From the NCBI RefSeq assembly GCF_045062745.1, contig NZ_JBJGED010000001.1, positions 124,001-188,000 on the forward strand: a DNA stretch of 64,000 bases, given 5' to 3'. Of the stretch, positions 1-9,847 are shown piece by piece. Positions within the stretch are counted from its first letter, which is position 1. Each line of letters opens with the position of its first letter. Below the pieces are notes generated by a model, which saw nothing but the letters and a program-made list of their open reading frames with translations, was not told the DNA's origin and searched no databases. Both the position numbers and the translations under genes were made by a program. Source of the DNA: Paenibacillus_AA sp045062745. Its GTDB lineage: Bacteria > Bacillota > Bacilli > Paenibacillales > NBRC-103111.

Positions 1-1765
1 GAACGTACTGCTCCTGGAGCTCCTTCAGCTTCACCTCGCTCTCGACGGGAACGATCGAATACCGCTCCGCCCCGGCTCCCTGCTCGCCACGGCTCGGGCT
101 GATGTTCTCGCCGACGACGAGCAGGATGCCGTAGCTCCTCGGCCTGAACCTCTCGTCCAGCGTGAACTCGATCCGCTTCTCGAACGTACCGTACACGCCG
201 GCGGCGAGACGCAGCTTATACATGCCCGGCTCGGACTTGAGTGACGGCCACAGCGTATCGGCCAGTCGAACCGAGATCGTCTTGTCGTCATGAATGGTGA
301 CATCCTGCCCGGGCACGGTCACCTCCGCCCCGTCCCGCTCGCGGACCATCGACACGCGCCAGTCGGACGTTCCCTTCAAGACTTCGAAGCCCTTGCCCTG
401 CAGCGAGATCGTCGGATTCGCGTCCAGCATATAGGCTTTGCGAGGCAGCGCCTCAAGCAGCTGAACGTCCGGAATTCGGCCGGAGAGCGCCGGCACGACG
501 ACGAACGACGCCTGTATGCTCTCCTCGCCTCCATCCGCCTGGACGACAACTTGGTACGGCGCGGCTTTGTATGCGTATTGCGGTTTCGCCTTCACCTTCC
601 AGCCGACCGACTTCACCTCGCCCTTGGCCAGCGGACCGACCGTCTTGGTACGCCGCTCCCCTTCCGCGAGCTCCAGCTCGACCGGCAGGCCGAGCACCGC
701 CGTGACCGAGTCGTGCGACACCGAACGGTCGATCGAATTGTCGATATCGACGCGAATCTCGAACGGCTCTTCCCGGTAGCCGTTACGCGCCGCGTTCAGA
801 GTCAGCTGCTTGGGCGTGGCCAGTTGAATCTGATATGTCGCCTGCTTCTGCGAAGTGAAGAAGCTGCCCAGCCCATAGTACGTCTCGAACACGCGCTCCC
901 CGCCGGGTGCGATCGACGACGGATCCCAATACAGCGCCACCGCGCTGTCGGCGGACCCGTACCGGTTGTTCGCGGTCGTGAAATCGAGATTCGGATCGAT
1001 CGCATAGTCCCATTTGGTCTCGGAGATGCCGTTCCAATGCGCGATAATCATCCGATTGGGGGCGGCATTGCCCCATCCCTGGGTGAAGCCGTACGACAAC
1101 ACCTTCGGGCCCACGGGATTGTCCGTCGCCTTCCAGTAAGACGGCATCGAACCCTCGATCTTCGTCTCCGTCCGGAAGTAATCCGTCCGTCCCGCCACGG
1201 AGATCGGAGCGGAGTCGACGGGGCCCAGCATCGTATCGAGCAAGATCCGTGTCCCGACGGATATGCTTCGGTTCGTCGTGTTTTTGACTTTATACGAAAC
1301 CTTCACATTCCCTGCATTCGGATTCGTGGAGTCCTCCACCAAAGTGAGCGTTTGGATAATATCGAGGCCTTCGGCCTTCCAGACCGATTGATTCGTCGCC
1401 CCGTCATTCACCGGACTCGTGGCGAGCGAGCCGTTCAGACCAAGGAATCCGTAGCCGTTGCCGTAGATCAAGTCTTTGCCGTCAATGCGGAACGTCGTGA
1501 ATGATGTCTCCGGCCATTCGTCCCGGAACAGCAGCGGCTTGTCGTTGTCGCCCGCCTTGAGCGGCGAGCCTTCTTTGGTCTTGATGCTGAAGCGGCCCGT
1601 GTTCGCGTTCACCGCAACGTCGAGATAAGCATTGCCCACCGTCACGATCGACGGGACCGCGGCGACGGTGGCGGCGTGAATCCCGCTTGCGGGCAGCGCC
1701 AATGTAAGACAGAGCGCAATAGCGACGACAAATTGGATAATGGAGCGCGAAGTCCGTTTTCTCAT
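1..1765 (-). CDS. Large secreted protein, 3' end outside the window
   Basis: The minus-strand frame is open from the ATG at 1765 to the window edge, giving at least 588 residues with no stop seen. The N terminus (MRKRTSRSIIQFVVAIALCL, then LALPASGIHA) is a clear Sec signal peptide. The mature part is rich in beta-type sequence with no enzyme motif I recognise. It may be a cell-surface or extracellular polysaccharide-associated protein. Its ATG overlaps the stop of the upstream 1600-residue exoprotein as ATGA, so the two are probably translationally coupled and may work as a pair. Long open frames on the opposite strand here are shadows. The function is unknown; that it is exported is well supported. 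Confidence 0.85.
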   Translation of the reverse strand, partial: MRKRTSRSIIQFVVAIALCLTLALPASGIHAATVAAVPSIVTVGNAYLDVAVNANTGRFSIKTKEGSPLKAGDNDKPLLFRDEWPETSFTTFRIDGKDLIYGNGYGFLGLNGSLATSPVNDGATNQSVWKAEGLDIIQTLTLVEDSTNPNAGNVKVSYKVKNTTNRSISVGTRILLDTMLGPVDSAPISVAGRTDYFRTETKIEGSMPSYWKATDNPVGPKVLSYGFTQGWGNAAPNRMIIAHWNGISETKWDYAIDPNLDFTTANNRYGSADSAVALYWDPSSIAPGGERVFETYYGLGSFFTSQKQATYQIQLATPKQLTLNAARNGYREEPFEIRVDIDNSIDRSVSHDSVTAVLGLPVELELAEGERRTKTVGPLAKGEVKSVGWKVKAKPQYAYKAAPYQVVVQADGGEESIQASFVVVPALSGRIPDVQLLEALPRKAYMLDANPTISLQGKGFEVLKGTSDWRVSMVRERDGAEVTVPGQDVTIHDDKTISVRLADTLWPSLKSEPGMYKLRLAAGVYGTFEKRIEFTLDERFRPRSYGILLVVGENISPSRGEQGAGAERYSIVPVESEVKLKELQEQYV

Positions 1766-4700
1766 AAGCCGCTAGCCCCTCCCTGCCGAACGGATTCAGG
1801 CAAAATATAGATGTGGACCAGCTTCGTCTGCCGTTCCTGGTCCTGCACGTAGAACGTGTAGTACCCGTACTCCGAGATCGGCAGACCAGCCTGCTCGACC
1901 AAGGTGCGGGCCAGCTTGAAGTCTCCTTTGGCCTTGAAGCCGCGCAACCATTTTACGGTATTCGCACCCTGCGTGCCGAATGCCTTCAGTTGGATCGCGT
2001 TGCCGTAGGCGAGTGCCTCGTCGCCCGTCAGCGGCTGCGAGTTCACATACAACGTGAAACTCGTAGGCGCCACGACCACGGCGTTTCGGGTCGCGACGGT
2101 CGTATGGCCTGCGCGGTCGGTGACGCTATACGTGATCGTGTACGTACCCGGCTGCTGCGGGTTCACATTGTGCACGACCGCTACTTGCGGCAGGACGTTG
2201 CCGTCCAGATTGTCGGTCGCCTGCACGTCGGCCAGCGGATCGAAGATCGAGCCTGCGGATAGCAGCAGCTGCTCTCCGCCCTCGAAGCGCACAACCGGCT
2301 TCACATGGTCGATGTTCTTCACTTCGACGCGGAGATCGTAGCGGTTGCCGCGCTCATCCGTGGCGACCAGCCATCGAGTACCGTTCTCCGCGAACGTGAG
2401 CGCGTTCCCCGTCACGCCTTCGATGCCCAGCGGCCGGTCCGTGACGATCGTAACCGTCACCGGGTTTTGGGTCGGCGCCGTTTCGCTGTAGGCGAACGTC
2501 ACGTTCGCTTTCGTCTTGTCAATGTTACCGACCGCGGCTTCGATCTCCGCCACATTCCCCGCCATGTCCTGCACGATGATTGGGAATCGCCCGTTCTCCC
2601 GGAACACGTACTGCGGAGAGCGATTGTTATTCAGCACGACGATTGGCTCCCCAGCCGTTACGGTCACGATCACATTGTCCTTAGTCGGGGCAGTCGAGCT
2701 ATAGCTGAGCGTGGGCACGGGCGGCGTCCGATCGATCCAGTAGACGGAGGCCGTCACGGTGCCCGCATTGCCGGCCCGATCCCGCACTTCGAACGTGTAG
2801 CTCCCGTTGGCCGAGAAATCATGGCCGGCGCTTCCGTTGTTGCCGATGACGGTAATGGGTTCATTCGCGACCACAATCGCCCGCACATCGGCATTCGTCG
2901 GAGCGAGTGTCGAGTATTGGATTTGCAGAGCGGGTTGAACCTTGTCGATGCGATCATATGCGGCGGTGACGGTATTGACATTGCCGGCTTCGTCGCGGAA
3001 TTCGAACGTGTACGTCCCATTCTCCGTGAACGTATAAGCGGTTTGGCCTCCATTGTTCACCACCGTGACTTGCCCTTCTGCATCAGCGGCGACAAGGGTG
3101 GCGACCACAACCTGATTCGTCCAGCCCGACTGGCTGTAGACGACCCTTCCAGCAGGTGCGGTTCGGTCGATATTGTCCACCCTCAGCAGCGTAGAGCCGG
3201 TGTTCCCGGCCGAATCCATATAATGCAGCTCGAACGTACCATTCTCAGTGAAGGTGACCTGCGAGCTGCCGTTGTTGTTCGTAATTGTGACCGGCTTCGA
3301 TTCGTTCGGGAACGTCACCGCGGCCGTCACGTTGTTGCGGGTCCATGCCGTTTCACTGTAAGTCGCGACCGCGTGCGGCGGTTCTCGATCGATATTCGAG
3401 ACGGTGGCGGTGACCTGGGACAGATTGCCCGCGTTGTCGCGGAACAGGAACGTGAAGGTGCCGTTCTCCGTGAACGTATACGTCGGACTGCCTCCGTTGT
3501 TCAGGATGGTAATGACCGAATCGGGTCTGTCATCGACTACGGCAAGCGTAACCGTAACGTCCGTCTTCGTGTCCACCCCGCCGGCCGGGTTGTAGCTCAA
3601 GGTCCCGGATGGCGCGATCTTATCGATATTGCGGACCGAATGGATCATCAGGTCGCTCGTCATGCCGGTATCCAAATCGATGATTTGGTACTGGAAGCTG
3701 CCGTTCGAGGGAAAATCATATACGACCTTCGTGACGGTTTGGCTGACCGGGATGGCATCCGCGGGAACGATAAGGTTCATGATGCTCCTGGGCGGGCTGC
3801 CTTGCGCATCGATCGTGACGCGTACCGGCTCGTTCGTCCAGCCCGTGGTGGAATAGCTTACGCTCGCAGACGGCGTGTTCTTGTCGATGTGATACACCGA
3901 AGCCGTAACGGTCCCGACATTGCCGGCGGCGTCATGGAAGACGAAGTCGAACGATCCGTTCTGCTCAAAAATATAATGCTCCGACCCGCTGCCGGGACTC
4001 GTGATCGTGATCGCTTCGTTCGCGCCGAGCGTGGCGGTAACCGTCCCGGCCGTTCGTCCGACTGGATTGTAGCTGACGGTACCGACGGGCGCCGTATTAT
4101 CGAGCGTGAACGGGTTGCTGCGCTTCTTGCCCGCATTGCCCGCCGGATCGGTCGCCTTCGCCCACAAGTACCAGATGCCGTCCGCTCCATTCAGCGTTGC
4201 AGTCCAGTCGGGGCCTAGCGGCGTCCAGACGGCCGGCTCGTTCACCGCATCCTGCGACCAGGCATATTCGTACGCTAGAGGGCCCGGGCCGTTATCGGTC
4301 GCGGCGATGACGGTGCTGACGGAACGCCTCGGCTCGGGAGACCCGTCGACGCTCAGGCTGACGATCGGCAGCTGCTTGTCGATCCAGGTCACGCTCGCAG
4401 CCGCCGTACCGATGTTGCCGGCCAAGTCTTGGAACCGGAACGTGTGCGTCCCGTTGTCCTGGAACTCGTAAACGGCTCCCGGGGGATCGTAAGCGATGCC
4501 GCCGGCTGGCGTAAGATTGTCGGTCACCGACAGAGTCGCGGTCACCGGTCCGTTCGTCCACGCTTGCGTGTTGTAGGCGATCTGCGTCGCGGCCGGAGGC
4601 GTCGTGTCGTATACGACCGAGATCTCGTATACAGGGCTGACATTGCCCACCGTATCGCGATACTTGACGCCGATCGAGTGCGAGCCTTCCACTTCCGGCA

Positions 4701-6564
4701 GTGAAACGTCCACTTCCATCGCCCCGGAATATTCCTGCCACCCGCCTGACGGAGCGCCATCGATCAGTACTTGGAACTGAGCCGCCTGAGTTCCCTGATC
4801 GGTTGCGGACAACGCGACCGGAACCAAGCTGTTGTTCGTCATCGTCTTGGCCGTCTGGATCGAGCCGGCAGGCGGCGAATGGTCGAGACGGTACGGACCG
4901 CCGGTCGCAAGCGTCCAGTTGCCCGCCTGGTCGTACACCTTGGCATGGATGTAATAAATACCGGTGCGGTTATCCAGTGTGAACTGTCCGTCGCCGGAGG
5001 TGCTCCAGGCCGCATCGTCCCCGTCGGTCACAGCCTGCTCGGTGATCGTATATTTGATCGTGATGCCGGGCGGTGTGGAGGATCCGCCATCCGTGATATT
5101 CAAGCGTGTGGTCTCCGCAGCGCTGTAGGCCGAATTGCCCGGATTCGTGAACGTAACGGCCGGCTTCGTATTGTCCAGCACGAACGCTTGCGGCGTATCG
5201 GCGAAGCCGACATTGCCTGCGCTGTCCTGCGCTTTGACGTGAAGGTAAAGCGAACCGTCCGCTCCCGGCGGTGTAGACACCGTGGCCGTATGCGTCGCCT
5301 TGGACCCGGTGCCGTCGAAGAACGGCTGCCAGCCGGGATCGTCCGCGGCCGGAGAGGCGGCACTCCCTGACCATTGATAATACGCGGGGCCAAGAGTCGC
5401 CCGGGCGTCCTGCAGCGTCACATCGACTTGCCTGCCCATAGCAGGAATGCCGCTGCCCTGGGTGGAGAAGGCGATCGAAGGCGGCGTCCGGTCGATGACG
5501 AAATCCAAGCTTTCGGCGGTTTTGCTGTTCCCTGCGGTGTCGACGGCCGTCACCTCCAGCTTGTAATCGCCCTCCACGACGTTCGGAACCTGAAGCGTTC
5601 CGCTTGCGCCCGAGCTTCCGGAGTGGTACGTCCCATCCTTGTACCATTTGTAGGAGGCTTCCCTAATTCCCGATAAAGCGTCTGTCGCCGCGTATTGCAC
5701 CGTATGGCCGGCGCCTGCCGCCCCGAACATCGGCGATATCGCGATGTCGGGCTGCTGCTGGTCATAGTTGAACGGCCCTGCCGTCCGGATCGTGATATTG
5801 CCGGCTGCGTCTACCGCTTTGGCATGCAGGTAATACGTCCCGCTCCCGGACGGATCTAGCGCATGCGCCCCATTCATCATCAGGTTGTCGATCGAAGCGG
5901 CGGCAGGCGGCGTCGCGGTCTGGGTCCATGCATAGTAGAGCAACACATTGCTGTTGACCGGAGCGTCCGTAGTCGACACCGTGATCCCGTGAGTCCTTTG
6001 GTAGGAGGTGTCGGCCGCTTTACCGAAGGCAATCGTCGGAGCGCTGGTGTCGATGTAGATTTCGGGGGTAAACAACGAGATGAAGTAGTCGTTGGCGAGC
6101 ATTTCCGAACCGTCGTCGAAGTGGTAATTGTCGCCTGGATTAAAATAATAGTCGTCTCCAGTCCCGCATAAAGTAGGCCCGCGCACCAGTGCGATTTTGC
6201 CGGAAGTGGCGCCTGCCGCAACCGTATGGTGAAAGAGCGGAGCGTAATACGAATCTTGCCCCGGGATGGCATCAATCTGAAATGACACAGGGTTGTACCC
6301 GGGCATGTCCACTTTGGCCTCGACGAAGCCTTCATGGGTACACGTCGAGGAACTGGCGTCGAAGGCGATCGCGATCGTAATCCGCTGACCCGCCTTGAAG
6401 AAATATTTGCCGTTGACCGGTTGCACGCCGTGGGAATCGAGCGTGACCTCTAGCGGGTACCGGTTCGGCGGGATCAGGTTCGCAGCTAACGCGGGCGTTG
6501 CCGCCGTTAGCGAACCCCCCGCCCAAAGCACTATGACAAGGAATAAAAGGGCGATTTTTCTCAT
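1762..6564 (-). CDS. Giant secreted protein of tandem Ig-like repeats (1600 aa)
   Basis: I place the start at the ATG at 6564, which follows AGGAGG at a 4-nt spacing; an upstream ATG at 6588 lacks such a site. A signal peptide (MRKIALLFLVIVLWAGGS) leads into about six longer Ig-like modules, each ending in a D-x-A-G-N type motif. About nine shorter modules follow with the pattern F-x-E-N-G-x-F-x-F-x-x-x-D-x-A-G-N and linkers of the form x-x-I-D-K. Near the C terminus is a DUF5011/HYR-like domain (PGTYTITYSVTDRAG), then a short beta domain. No LPXTG or SLH motif is visible, so the protein may be released or held by its partner. The stop overlaps the next gene's start (ATGA). One module type recurs in the 1207-residue protein at 56.6-60.3 kb. 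The likely role is structural or adhesive at the cell surface. Confidence 0.9.
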   Translation of the reverse strand: MRKIALLFLVIVLWAGGSLTAATPALAANLIPPNRYPLEVTLDSHGVQPVNGKYFFKAGQRITIAIAFDASSSTCTHEGFVEAKVDMPGYNPVSFQIDAIPGQDSYYAPLFHHTVAAGATSGKIALVRGPTLCGTGDDYYFNPGDNYHFDDGSEMLANDYFISLFTPEIYIDTSAPTIAFGKAADTSYQRTHGITVSTTDAPVNSNVLLYYAWTQTATPPAAASIDNLMMNGAHALDPSGSGTYYLHAKAVDAAGNITIRTAGPFNYDQQQPDIAISPMFGAAGAGHTVQYAATDALSGIREASYKWYKDGTYHSGSSGASGTLQVPNVVEGDYKLEVTAVDTAGNSKTAESLDFVIDRTPPSIAFSTQGSGIPAMGRQVDVTLQDARATLGPAYYQWSGSAASPAADDPGWQPFFDGTGSKATHTATVSTPPGADGSLYLHVKAQDSAGNVGFADTPQAFVLDNTKPAVTFTNPGNSAYSAAETTRLNITDGGSSTPPGITIKYTITEQAVTDGDDAAWSTSGDGQFTLDNRTGIYYIHAKVYDQAGNWTLATGGPYRLDHSPPAGSIQTAKTMTNNSLVPVALSATDQGTQAAQFQVLIDGAPSGGWQEYSGAMEVDVSLPEVEGSHSIGVKYRDTVGNVSPVYEISVVYDTTPPAATQIAYNTQAWTNGPVTATLSVTDNLTPAGGIAYDPPGAVYEFQDNGTHTFRFQDLAGNIGTAAASVTWIDKQLPIVSLSVDGSPEPRRSVSTVIAATDNGPGPLAYEYAWSQDAVNEPAVWTPLGPDWTATLNGADGIWYLWAKATDPAGNAGKKRSNPFTLDNTAPVGTVSYNPVGRTAGTVTATLGANEAITITSPGSGSEHYIFEQNGSFDFVFHDAAGNVGTVTASVYHIDKNTPSASVSYSTTGWTNEPVRVTIDAQGSPPRSIMNLIVPADAIPVSQTVTKVVYDFPSNGSFQYQIIDLDTGMTSDLMIHSVRNIDKIAPSGTLSYNPAGGVDTKTDVTVTLAVVDDRPDSVITILNNGGSPTYTFTENGTFTFLFRDNAGNLSQVTATVSNIDREPPHAVATYSETAWTRNNVTAAVTFPNESKPVTITNNNGSSQVTFTENGTFELHYMDSAGNTGSTLLRVDNIDRTAPAGRVVYSQSGWTNQVVVATLVAADAEGQVTVVNNGGQTAYTFTENGTYTFEFRDEAGNVNTVTAAYDRIDKVQPALQIQYSTLAPTNADVRAIVVANEPITVIGNNGSAGHDFSANGSYTFEVRDRAGNAGTVTASVYWIDRTPPVPTLSYSSTAPTKDNVIVTVTAGEPIVVLNNNRSPQYVFRENGRFPIIVQDMAGNVAEIEAAVGNIDKTKANVTFAYSETAPTQNPVTVTIVTDRPLGIEGVTGNALTFAENGTRWLVATDERGNRYDLRVEVKNIDHVKPVVRFEGGEQLLLSAGSIFDPLADVQATDNLDGNVLPQVAVVHNVNPQQPGTYTITYSVTDRAGHTTVATRNAVVVAPTSFTLYVNSQPLTGDEALAYGNAIQLKAFGTQGANTVKWLRGFKAKGDFKLARTLVEQAGLPISEYGYYTFYVQDQERQTKLVHIYILPESVRQGGASGL

Positions 6565-6654
6565 AGCTCCTCCTGACTTTAGGATCAAGTTGCCGATCCT
6601 GATTATAGGAGGTGAAGGTTAAAGTTGGGTTAAACGGAGACAACTTTCGCGAAA

Positions 6655-6684
6655 TGAGAAAAACGGCCCACTCGGGAGCCGTCG
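6655..6684 (-). terminator. Rho-independent terminator after the response regulator
   Basis: On the minus strand a stem ACGGC-x-CCC / GGG-x-CCGT is followed by a run of T. It lies between the response regulator stop at 6721 and the exoprotein start at 6564, so the two-component genes and the exoprotein pair are probably separate transcripts. Confidence 0.65.
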
Positions 6685-6720
6685 AAAAAGAGGCATTAAG
6701 ACCTACCTGTTAACAAATCC

Positions 6721-7407
6721 TTAAGAAGTGGAAAACTTGTAGCCGAACCCTCTGACCGTCTGGATGAACTTCGGATGGGCCGGATCGTCCTCGATTTTTT
6801 TGCGCAGGTTGCTGATATGGACCTTGACCGTCTGCTCGTCGCTGGCGTTGTCCAGCCCCCACACCAGAGCATAAATCTGCGAAACGCTGATCACTTGATT
6901 CCGATGCTCCAGCAGGACGAACAGCAGTTGCCGCTCCTTCGTGAACAGGGGGACGGGTTCTCCGTCTCGCAAGACGGTCCGTCCCGGCCAATCGATCTCG
7001 AGGCTACCGTACTTGCTGATCCGGTTGTCTGCCGCGACCCCCGTTCGGCGCAGGATCGCTCGCACGCGCGCGACCAGAATGGCGGGATCGAACGGCTTCG
7101 TCATGTAATCGTCCGCCCCCAGCTCGAGACCGCCGATGATATCCTCCGCATCCCGCTTGCAGGTCAAGAACAAGATGGGAGTTGCGGAGCTCCTGCGGAT
7201 GTCCTGGCAAATGTCAAGCCCGGTCATGCCGGGGAGGAGGATATCCAACAGCACGAGCACTGGCTTCTCCTGGTGGAACAGCTGCAAGCCCCGATTCCCG
7301 TCCCCGGCCGTCAGCACGTCATAGCCTTGACTCTCCAGCGTGAGCCGGATCAGCTCCAAAATATCGGCGTCATCTTCCACGACCAACAGCTTCGTCCCGG
7401 TTTTCAT
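6721..7407 (-). CDS. OmpR/PhoB-family response regulator
   Basis: This 228-residue protein has an N-terminal receiver domain with the acidic pair E11/D12, phospho-acceptor D55 (LVLLDILLPG) and the conserved lysine K104 (MTKPFD). A C-terminal winged-helix DNA-binding domain ends in TVRGFGYKF, the PhoB/OmpR signature. Its ATG overlaps the stop of the upstream histidine kinase (ATGA), so the two form a cognate pair. It would bind DNA after phosphorylation; the exoprotein genes just downstream are plausible but unproven targets. The exact regulon cannot be read from the sequence. Confidence 0.95.
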   Translation of the reverse strand: MKTGTKLLVVEDDADILELIRLTLESQGYDVLTAGDGNRGLQLFHQEKPVLVLLDILLPGMTGLDICQDIRRSSATPILFLTCKRDAEDIIGGLELGADDYMTKPFDPAILVARVRAILRRTGVAADNRISKYGSLEIDWPGRTVLRDGEPVPLFTKERQLLFVLLEHRNQVISVSQIYALVWGLDNASDEQTVKVHISNLRKKIEDDPAHPKFIQTVRGFGYKFSTS

Positions 7408-9524
7408 CCCGTCGCCAACTCCTCTGCCGCCTCAACCTGAAGCGGAATGATAAAATAAAACACGCTCCCGCGATCCGGCTCGCTGTTCACTCCGATAACG
7501 CCGCCGTGCTGCACGACGATCTGCTTGGAGATGGCGAGACCGAGACCTGCACCTTCCAAACGGGCATTGAGCTGCCCTTTCCCTGTCCCCCGGTAAAATC
7601 GCTCGAACACGCTGTCCAGTTCCTCGGCGGCGATCCCGATCCCCGTGTCGGCAACCTCCACCCTCACCGCGGGCTCGCCCGTCCCCGGCAGCGTCGCGGC
7701 GGCCCATCCGATGTGGATCGTGCCATCGGGCGGGGTGAACTTCCGGGCGTTCGTGACGAAATTCGCCAGCACCTGCTCGATACGAACCGGATCGATGCGC
7801 AGCGAAGCCCCTTTCGGCAATTCCATCCCTTTCGCCACCAAGGTCACGGTATTTTCCCCCGGCTCACCGCCTGCCCACGTATGGGATTCTGCCAGCTTCC
7901 GCAAATACGCTTCCGCCGGGACGTCCTGGAGGTGAAAGCGCAGCTGCATCGCTTCCAGCTTCGACAGCTCGAACAAATCCTGGATAATCCGGTCCAGGTA
8001 CAATGTCTTCCCGTAGATTAGCTGCAGCGTGCGGGGCTCGTCGGCCCGAATGACGCCGTCCAGCATCAGCTTGATATACCCTTGAATAGAAGTGAGCGGG
8101 GTCCCGAGCTCATGGGAAATCGTGGACAGCAGCTGCCGCCGGGAGTGCTCCATCCGGTTCAGCTCGCGATTGCGTTCTTCCAGCTGATCGTTCGACTCCC
8201 TCAGCTCTGCGGTGCGTACCTCGACCTTTTGCTCCAACGACTCGTTGATCGTCTTCATCTCGGCGGACAGCCGGGCAGATTGGCGGAATGCATGCGAGAA
8301 TCGACCGGCCAGATTGAGCGACTGCGTCAGCAGGAAGCCCAGCAAGCCGAACGGGATGAAGTTGCCCTCGTTCACCCATTGGGTGTAGAACAGGACATCG
8401 TTCGCGATCGTCGCACTGAAGAATACGAAACCGACTCCGTTCAGAGCCGACCCTTGCCGTCTGCGGACCGCGGCCAGCCCGTACACATAAGTTACATACA
8501 GGACCGTCGGGAGCGCTCCGAGCAGAATATAGGGGATGAACAACTCGGTATAAAAGGAAGCGGGCGTCGCAACCACGATCCCCGCCATGACGCCGTTAAT
8601 CGCAAGCGAAATTCGTTTCACGAACCGGACCGATTCCTCGGGGTACTGCGATTGCGTGAACAGAAGCAGCCAGTAAAACCCGAAGGCGACCGACAGGTAT
8701 TCCACCTTGACTGCGGCCTCCCAGGGGAAGGAAGGGAATAAGTATACGGCCATCGTCTGCCCCAGGACGGCGATACGCAAGCTGACGGCCAGACAGACGC
8801 CCCCGAAGTAGAGCGGGGACTTGTCCTCCCGGCGAAAAGCGTACAGTCCCAGGTGATACACCGCCATCATGAAGATGCTGCCGAATACGATGACCTCCGT
8901 CACGATCATGCGGTTCCGCCAATGCGTGATGGTCTCTCCGTCCCCGAAGCGGATCGTCTCCCAGAGGCCGCCTTTGCGCTGAACGAAGCTCGACACCTGC
9001 ACGACCAGCTCTATCCGATCGCGGACGGGCTGGAAATAGTAGACGTTAGGCACGTTCTTGGGCGACATCGTCTCCTTGGACGTTCCGACGACGCCCCGTC
9101 CCCCGAGCTCCTCCCCATCCACCCAGAGGCGATAGGACGTAGCCACACTAGGAATGTACAGCGCTTGAATGTGCTGCGCCTCGCCGGCTGGAAGCCGGAT
9201 GACGAGCCGGTATGTAGCGTAGCCCTTGTTCGGCATAGGGGCGCCGTTATCCCGATAGTCGCTCCAGATACCGGGTACGGCCACATACGCGGGAACCGCG
9301 GTCTGTGAGCCGGCCTTCAAGTCATCAGGCGCGAGCAGCTGTCGCCAATAAAACTCCCATTCCCCCACCAGCTTCGTTCCGCCGGATCGTCCTGCGGGAC
9401 TTTCGGACAAATCGAGGACTCCTCTCACGGCGGCCGGCGTCTCCGATCGGGTCACCGGCGGGTCGGCCGGGCTTGCCGCTCGGGCATGCGGCGAACCGGC
9501 CAGCATCAGCGCTAGCCCGATCAA
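7404..9524 (-). CDS. 7TMR-DISM sensor histidine kinase
   Basis: About 706 residues. An extracellular jelly-roll of the 7TMR-DISMED2 type spans roughly residues 45-200, followed by seven transmembrane helices (about 205-405), a short coiled coil (about 415-460), a HisKA domain with phospho-acceptor H471 (STISHELGTPLTS) and a HATPase_c domain with a DTGIGIA box. DISMED2 domains are thought to bind carbohydrates, which fits the surrounding secreted and glycan genes. The start is uncertain. The TTG at 9524 leaves a signal peptide without its basic n-region. The frame continues upstream through residues LNKTILWAL to CTG at 9548 or ATT at 9554, and AAGGAG lies 8 nt before the ATT. A non-ATG start is therefore likely. 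It is co-transcribed with the downstream response regulator. Confidence 0.92.
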   Translation of the reverse strand: MIGLALMLAGSPHARAASPADPPVTRSETPAAVRGVLDLSESPAGRSGGTKLVGEWEFYWRQLLAPDDLKAGSQTAVPAYVAVPGIWSDYRDNGAPMPNKGYATYRLVIRLPAGEAQHIQALYIPSVATSYRLWVDGEELGGRGVVGTSKETMSPKNVPNVYYFQPVRDRIELVVQVSSFVQRKGGLWETIRFGDGETITHWRNRMIVTEVIVFGSIFMMAVYHLGLYAFRREDKSPLYFGGVCLAVSLRIAVLGQTMAVYLFPSFPWEAAVKVEYLSVAFGFYWLLLFTQSQYPEESVRFVKRISLAINGVMAGIVVATPASFYTELFIPYILLGALPTVLYVTYVYGLAAVRRRQGSALNGVGFVFFSATIANDVLFYTQWVNEGNFIPFGLLGFLLTQSLNLAGRFSHAFRQSARLSAEMKTINESLEQKVEVRTAELRESNDQLEERNRELNRMEHSRRQLLSTISHELGTPLTSIQGYIKLMLDGVIRADEPRTLQLIYGKTLYLDRIIQDLFELSKLEAMQLRFHLQDVPAEAYLRKLAESHTWAGGEPGENTVTLVAKGMELPKGASLRIDPVRIEQVLANFVTNARKFTPPDGTIHIGWAAATLPGTGEPAVRVEVADTGIGIAAEELDSVFERFYRGTGKGQLNARLEGAGLGLAISKQIVVQHGGVIGVNSEPDRGSVFYFIIPLQVEAAEELATG

Positions 9525-9704
9525 CGCCCAAAGGATTGTTTTATTCAGTAAAATAGGCCATTCTCCTTGCTCCGGTTAGAAGATGCGATATCCCTATCAT
9601 AGCCGCTCTCGGTGCAATTGGGAACGGCCCGGCTGCATTCGACGAGTTTCAGCACCCACAGAAAGTAGCCTTTCATAAGCCGCCTCTTGTAGAAATCATT
9701 ACCT

Positions 9705-9731
9705 TTGACGGGTTGTACGGGGCCCTATACT
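9705..9731 (+). promoter_or_regulatory. Putative SigA promoter of the ABC importer operon
   Basis: TTGACG at 9705-9710 is followed after 15 nt by TATACT, with overlapping alternatives TACTAT (17 nt) and TATAGA. It lies about 115 nt before the lipoprotein gene. No T-box specifier signature or other riboswitch was recognised in the leader. Confidence 0.45.
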
Positions 9732-9847
9732 ATAGAATAATGGCTGTACCGACATGTCTTTTTCGACTGTGCGCTCTTACTTTACCGCTTTCATGCATAA
9801 GCGTATGCCAGTCCACGCTACCAATCTTACTGGAGGGGTTCTCGACT

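Noticed and set aside
2305..4218. A 637-codon open frame on the plus strand, and smaller ones at 290-1504 and 4771-5370
   Set aside because: They are antisense to the signal-peptide-bearing exoprotein genes, have arginine-rich low-complexity products and no ribosome binding sites. High GC makes such shadow frames common.
9732..9847. T-box or other riboswitch in the leader of the TrpX-like operon
   Set aside because: The leader is only about 115 nt and lacks the conserved T-box antiterminator sequence; no other riboswitch motif was recognised.
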